From Paenibacillus rubinfantis (lineage in GTDB: Bacteria > Bacillota > Bacilli > Paenibacillales > Paenibacillaceae): a stretch of 64,000 bases of DNA. Below, piece by piece: positions 58,669-64,000 of this stretch. Each line of letters starts with the position of its first letter. Position 1 is the first letter of the stretch. The notes under the pieces were generated by a model, which made no database searches, was not told where the DNA came from, and saw only the letters and a list, made by a program, of their open reading frames with translations. The translations under genes were made by a program, and so were the position numbers. The stretch lies in NCBI RefSeq assembly GCF_001486505.1, contig NZ_LN909063.1, positions 62,001-126,000 on the forward strand, given 5' to 3'.

Positions 58669-59553
58669 TTGGATTTGTTGGATCGGGACGGACGGACGGA
58701 ACGCGAATTTTTGGAGCAATATCGGGTAGGGGATTACGAGCGGCCTTCGGTGGCCGCGGATATGGTGATTTTTACGGTTACGGACCAGGAGGCGGACAGT
58801 TACCGCAAATTACCGGATAAAGAGCTCCGCATGTTGCTCATTCGCCGGGGAGGCCACCCTTTCCTGGGCAAATGGGCGTTGCCTGGCGGCTTTGTTCGGC
58901 CCGATGAGACGACGGAGCAAGCTGCGGCGAGGGAACTACGCGAGGAAACCGGCGTGGACGACGTGTATTTGGAGCAGTTATATACGTTCAGTGATATCGG
59001 GCGAGACCCTCGAACTTGGGTTATCAGCTGCAGCTACATGGCGCTGATTAACAGCGACAAGTTGGAGCTTAAGGCAGGGGACGATGCGGCCGACGCCGCT
59101 TGGTTCACGGTATCCTACCGGCTGCTGCGGGAGCAGAAAGAGCTGATGGAGGATGGATACGTCAAGACCCAAGAGTATGAACTCAAGCTGCGCGGGGAAG
59201 AGGAGCTTACGGCGATCGTGGCAAGGACATTGACAGTAACGCCTACATCTACGAGCACGGATTATCAAATCGTATCGAATGACGGATTGGCCTTCGACCA
59301 TGCCAAAATTATTGCACGCGCGATCGAGCGGTTGCGGGGAAAAGTGAACTATACGGATATCGTGTTGAACTTGATGCCCAAGCTGTTTACTCTGACGGAA
59401 CTTCAACAGGTTTATGAGGTGATTTTGGATAAAGAGCTGTTGAAGGCGGCTTTTCGCCGTAAGGTGGTTGATCTCGTGCAGGAGACGGATGATTACACCG
59501 AAAATATGGGACATCGGCCCTCTCGCTTGTATCGAAGAAAACTGGAGGAGTAA
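58669..59553 (+). CDS. nrtR: NrtR-type Nudix-related transcriptional regulator
   Basis: A 294-residue protein. The Nudix-like domain has the box GGFVRPDETTEQAAARELRE, then ETGV; the C-terminal winged-helix includes NYTDIVLNLMPKLFTLTELQ and AAFRRKVVDLVQ. NrtR proteins repress NAD salvage genes and respond to ADP-ribose. I prefer the TTG at 58669 (AAGGAGG, 8-base spacing) over the ATG at 58642. Third gene of the pnuC operon. Confidence 0.9.
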   Translation: MDLLDRDGRTEREFLEQYRVGDYERPSVAADMVIFTVTDQEADSYRKLPDKELRMLLIRRGGHPFLGKWALPGGFVRPDETTEQAAARELREETGVDDVYLEQLYTFSDIGRDPRTWVISCSYMALINSDKLELKAGDDAADAAWFTVSYRLLREQKELMEDGYVKTQEYELKLRGEEELTAIVARTLTVTPTSTSTDYQIVSNDGLAFDHAKIIARAIERLRGKVNYTDIVLNLMPKLFTLTELQQVYEVILDKELLKAAFRRKVVDLVQETDDYTENMGHRPSRLYRRKLEE

Positions 59554-59859
59554 GCACCCCAAAGAGAGAAGGCTTATGGGCGTGCAGTCCGAAACTTTGA
59601 CGAGGATACTTGGGGCAAGGAATGCTACCGCATCGTCAAAAAGGCCAGCTTGGCCAAGTTTTCGCAGAATCCGGAGCTTGGCGAGTATCTCAAGTCGACG
59701 AAGAACCGCATCCTCGTCGAAGCCAGCCCACGGGACCGGATTTGGGGGATCGGCATGGGCCAATCCCATCCGGATGCGGAGAATCCCATGAAGTGGCGAG
59801 GCCGGAACCTGCTAGGGTTCGCGTTGACCGAAGCGCGGGATGAGTTGTGGCAAAGATAG
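59554..59859 (+). pseudogene. C-terminal remnant of a NADAR-family protein
   Basis: Directly after the nrtR stop and in the same frame, the sequence reads REKAYGRAVRNFDEDTWGKE, then LAKFSQNPELGEYL, ILVEASPRDRIWGIGM and KWRGRNLLGFALTEARDELW. This is the second half of a NADAR (YbiA/DUF1768) domain; the N-terminal half and start codon are absent. NADAR proteins act on ADP-ribosyl or riboflavin-related N-glycosides, so its presence next to NAD salvage genes is meaningful. Possible deletion during fusion to nrtR. Confidence 0.75.
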
Positions 59860-59891
59860 TTTTTATTGCCTCGTATTATGCAGAACCACCC

Positions 59892-61274
59892 CTAGACTTG
59901 GTTTATCGTCTCCATAATTTCCGCAACATACGAATCGGTAAACCGAATCACCCCATGATCCTGCACAATCCGCTTTTCTTTTCTGCGGACCTCAAGCCAA
60001 TCGGTAATGAAGGAGGGCCCATATCCACCTTGGCCAAACTCCTTGCCAAACGCAATGATGTTCGGATAGGCAGCCACATACTGATCGCGGGTGGTGTCAG
60101 GATACGACATCGTATATAACCAGAACTGTACATCATACATGACATACGATAATTCATCCGCATGAAACGCAAAACCGCCTTTCGCTTCGACAATCTGGGT
60201 ACAGATCTTGCGGATCTTCTGCTCCAGCTGTTCCACTTCGGTTACCCGGGAGCACAGCTCTTCAAGTAGAGGAGAGAAGGCGCCATGGGCTACTTTCTCC
60301 AGAGCATTGGCTTTGTCTTCCGCGGAAGTATCGTATTCTTCATCGTTTACCAGGCCTTTCACAAAGGCTTCAAAATTGTCCGCCAGAAAGGTAATCTCAT
60401 AGTCGTCTTCTTGATCGACATGGACGACTTCAGGTTCGCCGTCTCTGCCGCAAGCCCGATAGTCTAACATAACGACATCATGACCGGCCGAAGGGCAATC
60501 ACAGATGACCACGCCAATGTCAGGATATCCCCAGTCTTCGATCATAAATGGGCTGCCGAGGTCTCCGCACAGGGAGTAGCTTTTCTCTCGGCCAATGCCC
60601 ATTATTCCTGTAATGGCGATGTGATCCTCAGCCCAAGAGGTGGGTTCCTCGGTGGGGAAATTGGTGTTCTTTGGCACTCCGCCATTCCGATGCTTCATCA
60701 GCTCAATATAAGAGGAGGGCAGCTTGTAGCCCAGCTCTTGCTCGATCGATGAAATGAGCTCATCCGTAGGGGGGGCAGACTGGTAAGCATCGCGGGCATA
60801 CCCGCTGTCTTCCCAGAAATCAGCTAACCAGGCATCGGAAAAATCCCCCCTTTTCTTGGCTGAATCGCCTTGTTTTATGGAAGCTGCCTTTTGGGCGAGC
60901 CGAAGCTGTTCCCTTTTTTGCTTCTCCGCTTTTTGAAGGCTCCAATACAAAAAGGACTCCGTACGTTGATCACCGGGCTCTAACTGATCCGCTTTGCGGA
61001 AAGCTTGGGCCGCGTCCTCATATCGTTTTAAATAGTAAAGAGCATAGCCAACCCGATAATGCCAGAGGGCATCCTGGTTGCCCGCCTCAGAAATGGTATC
61101 GAAATGGGCGAGAGCCTCCTCGTAAAGCCCCAAATTGTTATAAGCTCTGCCCAGCTCGCCGATCGATTCATAGTCCCGTTCTTCTTCAGGAATGGCTAGA
61201 AGGGTATCGACGATTTGCTGATGTTCGTCCGCTTCGTACCATTCGTTGATTTGATCCAGAAGATGTTGTTCCAT
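59892..61274 (-). CDS. TPR and SMI1/KNR4 (SUKH)-domain protein
   Basis: A 460-residue soluble protein. The N-terminal 130 residues contain tetratricopeptide repeats (YESIGELGRAYNNLGLYEEA, then ALWHYRVGYALYYLKRYEDA). The middle (about 175-330) is a SUKH/SMI1-KNR4 domain: ELGYKLPSSYIELMKHRNGG, then FMIEDWGYPDIGVVICDCPS and VMLDYR. The C-terminal about 130 residues are not recognised. SUKH proteins are often immunity proteins for contact-dependent toxins; no toxin gene is visible nearby, so an immunity role is only a possibility. Confidence 0.82.
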   Translation of the reverse strand: MEQHLLDQINEWYEADEHQQIVDTLLAIPEEERDYESIGELGRAYNNLGLYEEALAHFDTISEAGNQDALWHYRVGYALYYLKRYEDAAQAFRKADQLEPGDQRTESFLYWSLQKAEKQKREQLRLAQKAASIKQGDSAKKRGDFSDAWLADFWEDSGYARDAYQSAPPTDELISSIEQELGYKLPSSYIELMKHRNGGVPKNTNFPTEEPTSWAEDHIAITGIMGIGREKSYSLCGDLGSPFMIEDWGYPDIGVVICDCPSAGHDVVMLDYRACGRDGEPEVVHVDQEDDYEITFLADNFEAFVKGLVNDEEYDTSAEDKANALEKVAHGAFSPLLEELCSRVTEVEQLEQKIRKICTQIVEAKGGFAFHADELSYVMYDVQFWLYTMSYPDTTRDQYVAAYPNIIAFGKEFGQGGYGPSFITDWLEVRRKEKRIVQDHGVIRFTDSYVAEIMETINQV

Positions 61275-61610
61275 AACTACCTCCCAATGAACTAGAAATT
61301 AACTGTATAGGTAGCTTGTGCCTCCAACCTATAAAATAGTAACATTTAGATAGGAGAGATTCTAGAATTTTTCGAACAGAGAGAAAAGGGAAGGAAACCG
61401 GATGAAGAGAACAAGTGCCTTGCTCTCAGCAATTTGGTGTTTTTGGTTCCCGTTCTACTTTTGTTATCAAACCGAAATCGATATCAGGAGAAATACGATG
61501 TTTAACTGCTGGAGGTATCATTTTCGAACCGGATGTATATACTGGTATATACGAGAAACCGGGAGTGTGATAAGATGAAGGCACGAAATCGAAAAGGAGG
61601 GGAACTCTCC
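61275..61610. other. 336-bp intergenic region before mazEF
   Basis: It holds divergent promoters for the TPR-SUKH gene and mazEF, and the GTATATAC repeat at 61535. A 58-codon frame (61402-61578) is discussed among the rejected items. Confidence 0.45.
61535..61552. promoter_or_regulatory. Probable MazE operator
   Basis: Two copies of the self-complementary GTATATAC separated by TG, 59 bp upstream of mazE. Autoregulation by the antitoxin is normal for such modules. Confidence 0.6.
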
Positions 61611-61850
61611 ATGTCGACGACCATACAGAAGTGGGGCAACAGCCTTGGCATTCGCATTCCCAGCCATATCGCTGAACAAATTGCGGTCGGGCAAGGTTCC
61701 GAAGTTGATTTGGTTGTTAGTGAGGACCACACCCTTGTTGTGATCCCCAAGAAGAAAAAGCCGACACTAGAAGAGTTGTTGGCCCAATGCAAGCCAGAAA
61801 ATCGCCACGAGGAGATTGATTTCGGTGTGGAAGGGAAGGAACTGTTGTAG
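61611..61850 (+). CDS. mazE: MazE-type antitoxin (AbrB-like fold)
   Basis: A 79-residue antitoxin. MSTTIQKWGNSLGIRIPSHI, then VDLVVSEDHTLVVIPKKKKP, is the swapped-hairpin DNA-binding domain; the acidic C-terminal tail (HEEIDFGVEGKELL) would bind the toxin. AAGGAGGGGAACTCTCC precedes ATG. Immediately followed by mazF with no gap. Confidence 0.92.
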   Translation: MSTTIQKWGNSLGIRIPSHIAEQIAVGQGSEVDLVVSEDHTLVVIPKKKKPTLEELLAQCKPENRHEEIDFGVEGKELL

Positions 61851-62174
61851 ATGTGTGCAGATCGAGGAGATTTAGTATGGATCAATTTTAATCCCCAAGC
61901 AGGTCATGAACAAGCCGGGAGAAGGTCTGCCATCGTGCTGTCACCTAGAGCATTTAATGAAACGACGGGCTTTGTTTCGGTTTGTCCAATCACTCACACC
62001 GTTAGAGGGTGGGGATTTGAGGTTCCCTTACCGGACGGTTTGGCTTTTCAAGGGGTTATTTTAACGGATCAGATTAAAAACCTCGATTGGCGTGCTCGAC
62101 GTATTGATGTGGTGGGAAAAGTCCCTGATGAAGTAATCAATGAGTGTTTACACAAAATCCACACATTTCTATAA
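61851..62174 (+). CDS. mazF: MazF/ChpA-type mRNA endoribonuclease toxin
   Basis: A 107-residue PemK-fold ribonuclease, close to the Escherichia coli MazF type. GDLVWINFNPQAGHEQAGRR, then SAIVLSPRAFNETTGFVSVC, and HTVRGWGFEVPLPDG are family signatures. It cleaves mRNA at short sequence motifs unless bound by MazE. Its ATG directly follows the mazE stop, so translation is coupled. Confidence 0.93.
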   Translation: MCADRGDLVWINFNPQAGHEQAGRRSAIVLSPRAFNETTGFVSVCPITHTVRGWGFEVPLPDGLAFQGVILTDQIKNLDWRARRIDVVGKVPDEVINECLHKIHTFL

Positions 62175-62176
62175 GC

Positions 62177-62755
62177 TTACTTCAAGCTTTCGATGGCTCT
62201 GCTTAGAACCGTATCCCATGGCCGAGATTCAATGCATCTTATTCCCTTCCGTTTACAGGTATCCGCGATCCATTCTCCATACGCAATACTTACCTCCGCT
62301 CTAAAATGTTGTAGTTCGCCGCCCTCTCTCGCTAAATAATTCTGCACGATTTGGTTTTGGTCCGGTTCATGAACGAAGATGGATTTGATCTCCGGGTGAT
62401 CCAGTGAAGAGATCCGTTCGGGGTGAATAAAGTCGCCTTCAATGATAATCGGTAATTGATCTTCGATGTGCCGGTCGGCAAGTGCTTTGAGTACGGGAGA
62501 CATCTCTTTACTTACCTCCATTAGCCAGTTGACATGACCTTCAACTCCAACCTCATGCCACTTGACTCCAGAGTCCCAGTAATGGATTACGGGAAAATGC
62601 TCCTTTGTGGTTACCGCTTTTACGGAGAGGTGGATATCATCTACCTCCAAAACATTTACGCCATAGAATCGGGCCATATCATAAGCGAGGCTTGATTTGC
62701 CTATTCCGGACGCTCCACCAATAAATAAAACGGTCCAGGTTCTACCTGTATTCAT
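62177..62755 (-). CDS. P-loop kinase-like protein
   Basis: A 192-residue protein. Walker A is FIGGASGIGKSSLAYDMARF (residues 12-21 core). LEVDDIHLSVKAVTTKEHFP and LPIIIEGDFIHPERISSLDH resemble 2-phosphoglycerate-kinase or zeta-type kinases. Substrate unknown. It converges with mazF with only two bases between stop codons. Confidence 0.8.
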   Translation of the reverse strand: MNTGRTWTVLFIGGASGIGKSSLAYDMARFYGVNVLEVDDIHLSVKAVTTKEHFPVIHYWDSGVKWHEVGVEGHVNWLMEVSKEMSPVLKALADRHIEDQLPIIIEGDFIHPERISSLDHPEIKSIFVHEPDQNQIVQNYLAREGGELQHFRAEVSIAYGEWIADTCKRKGIRCIESRPWDTVLSRAIESLK

Positions 62756-62904
62756 TTTTCCAACCTCATTCCATAGTATTTATTTATAAATAGTTCGACT
62801 TGGATTCACGGTTCACCTCTCTCTCCCTGTTGAGTATTTGTTAAGTCGGGTTCTGGTATATTCATGCAAGAAACTAGAATCAAACGAAAAGGGAGGTGAA
62901 TCCA

Positions 62905-64000
62905 ATGAAGACGAAAATAATGGGGCTATTGATGGCGGTTCTGCTGTGCTTTCAACCTGTGGTCAGCCATGCGGATAGCTCAACACCATCGGTCAACACG
63001 AAGACTACAGCCAACTTCAATGACCTGAAGGATCTAGATGCTGCAACGAAGGAGAAGTTCGATGCGATGATCTCTGCCGGGATATTTGAGGGGGTGGCTG
63101 AGGGCAATTTTGGTCTCAAGGATGAGATGAATCGAGCGCAGTTTGCTAAAGTTGCTGCGTTGATTTTCGGTTTGCAAGTGGACACGAGCTTAAAGACGTC
63201 TTCGTTCAAAGATGTGAAATCAGACGATCCTGCAAACGGATATGCATTGCCGTTCATCGAGGCGGTAAAAGAGGCTGGAATCACGAAGGGCACTGGCCCA
63301 GGGGTGTTTAACCCTGGAGGTGAAGTAACAAAGGAGCAACTCGCGACGTTCCTGATTCGTGGACTCGGCAAAGAAAAGGAAGCACAGAGAACGCCGGGAG
63401 TCGATGATTCTACGGTATCTGACTGGGCCAAAAATTATGTTGCGCTTGCGTTGGAATTGAAATTGATGTCGAACGGAGAGGATGGTGTGTTTGGCGGATC
63501 AAGAGCGGCAACGCGTGACTTGCTTGTTCTAGGTTCTTATGAAGCCAAACAAGAGTATGATTCTTCCCAAGGGTCGACGGGGGAGGGACAGGATAACGGA
63601 AGCTTGACACCAACACCACCAACATCACCAACATCGTCTACGGGAACTCCTCCCGTAAGTTCGCCGGTCGAAACGACGCTTAGTATCGTAAATGCGAGAC
63701 AAACCGGAGCGAAGACATTTTACGTCCAGTTCAGCAAGTACGCTGACCCTGCCACTGTTCGTTTATCCGTCACACGAAACGGCTCTCCAATAGCGGTTCA
63801 GACTACTGCGGATCAGGCAAACGGTTATAAACTGACCTTTGCTGAGAATGTGCAGGAAGGGCAGTACATGGTGACGGCAGGTTATACGAGTTCGTCCACA
63901 GTCATAGGTTCAGTTCCTGTGGATGCGGTCGCTGAGAGGGTTGCCCGGATTGATTTTGCTAGCTCTTCGGACACGATAGCCAAAGGTTCGCGAATCGGAA
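62905..64000 (+). CDS. SLH-domain surface protein (3' end outside window)
   Basis: The first 365 codons of an exported protein, start ATG after AAGGGAGGTG. The signal peptide (MKTKIMGLLMAVLLCFQPVV...) ends near SHADSS. Three SLH repeats follow (FNDLKDLDAATKEKFDAMIS; FKDVKSDDPANGYALPFIEA; DSTVSDWAKNYVALALELKL). Next comes a Thr/Pro/Ser linker (TPTPPTSPTSSTGTPP), then an Ig-like region (SIVNARQTGAKTFYVQFSKY). The anchor is N-terminal here, whereas in the proteins at 21410 and 31739 it is C-terminal. Confidence 0.9.
   Translation, partial: MKTKIMGLLMAVLLCFQPVVSHADSSTPSVNTKTTANFNDLKDLDAATKEKFDAMISAGIFEGVAEGNFGLKDEMNRAQFAKVAALIFGLQVDTSLKTSSFKDVKSDDPANGYALPFIEAVKEAGITKGTGPGVFNPGGEVTKEQLATFLIRGLGKEKEAQRTPGVDDSTVSDWAKNYVALALELKLMSNGEDGVFGGSRAATRDLLVLGSYEAKQEYDSSQGSTGEGQDNGSLTPTPPTSPTSSTGTPPVSSPVETTLSIVNARQTGAKTFYVQFSKYADPATVRLSVTRNGSPIAVQTTADQANGYKLTFAENVQEGQYMVTAGYTSSSTVIGSVPVDAVAERVARIDFASSSDTIAKGSRIG

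Noticed and set aside
61402..61578. 58-codon frame before mazE with a good ribosome site (MKRTSALLSAIWCFWFPFYF...)
   Set aside because: It overlaps the probable MazE operator and promoter, has Cys/Trp-rich unusual composition and no recognised family, so it is more likely chance.

Overview
This window looks like a chromosomal segment of a Paenibacillus-type Gram-positive (Firmicutes) genome. The evidence is Shine-Dalgarno-rich starts with frequent TTG and GTG codons, several S-layer-homology (SLH) surface proteins, YesM/YesN-type two-component sugar regulation, a BspA-like surface protein, and a htrA - CxxH/CxxC - rlmH order like that found near oriC in Bacillus relatives. No tRNA, rRNA, CRISPR array, insertion sequence or recombinase gene was recognised.

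Layout. (1) 1-12300, carbohydrate uptake: a truncated family-4 glycosidase with the CHEV motif, an AraC regulator, a histidine kinase/response regulator pair, a CUT1 ABC importer (binding protein plus two permeases), and a converging lacI - BadF-type kinase - GH4 6-phospho-beta-glucosidase operon. The kinase gene is broken by a 135-bp insertion/duplication. Two four-copy intergenic repeat arrays with about 50-bp spacing lie here. (2) 12300-18707, housekeeping: HtrA-like protease, GlpD with an unusual linker, an SLH-CAP protein, the CxxH/CxxC protein and RlmH. (3) 18708-about 44750, accessory DNA. The 3' end of rlmH (coding EPYHK-stop) is the classical SCC attachment site. Five further same-strand copies of this end occur at 20952, 25900, 33976, 34476 and 44736. 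They divide 26 kb into cassettes: an AT-rich AlbA/Schlafen-type ATPase fused to an RNA-recognition motif; a giant LRR/InlB-repeat/SLH protein; MerR, LysR and XRE regulators with oxidoreductases and a second SLH protein; a tiny scar of a deleted RibD_C/HxlR gene pair; and a run of regulator-enzyme pairs. No Ccr recombinase is visible. (4) 44750-56850, more regulator-enzyme pairs (AraC, MerR, TetR, WYL with SDR, monooxygenase and glyoxalase-type genes), a germination-type hydrolase and DNA-3-methyladenine glycosylase. (5) 56850-59860, an NAD salvage operon pnuC - nadR-type - nrtR under a large palindrome, ending in a NADAR remnant. (6) 59890-64000, a TPR-SUKH protein, a MazEF toxin-antitoxin pair, a P-loop kinase and the start of another SLH protein.

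In the accessory part many regulators carry readable operators (perfect or near-perfect palindromes) at both their own promoter and the neighbouring enzyme gene, so several two-gene regulatory circuits can be proposed directly from sequence. Two TetR genes have TATAAT exactly six bases before ATG, suggesting leaderless mRNAs.
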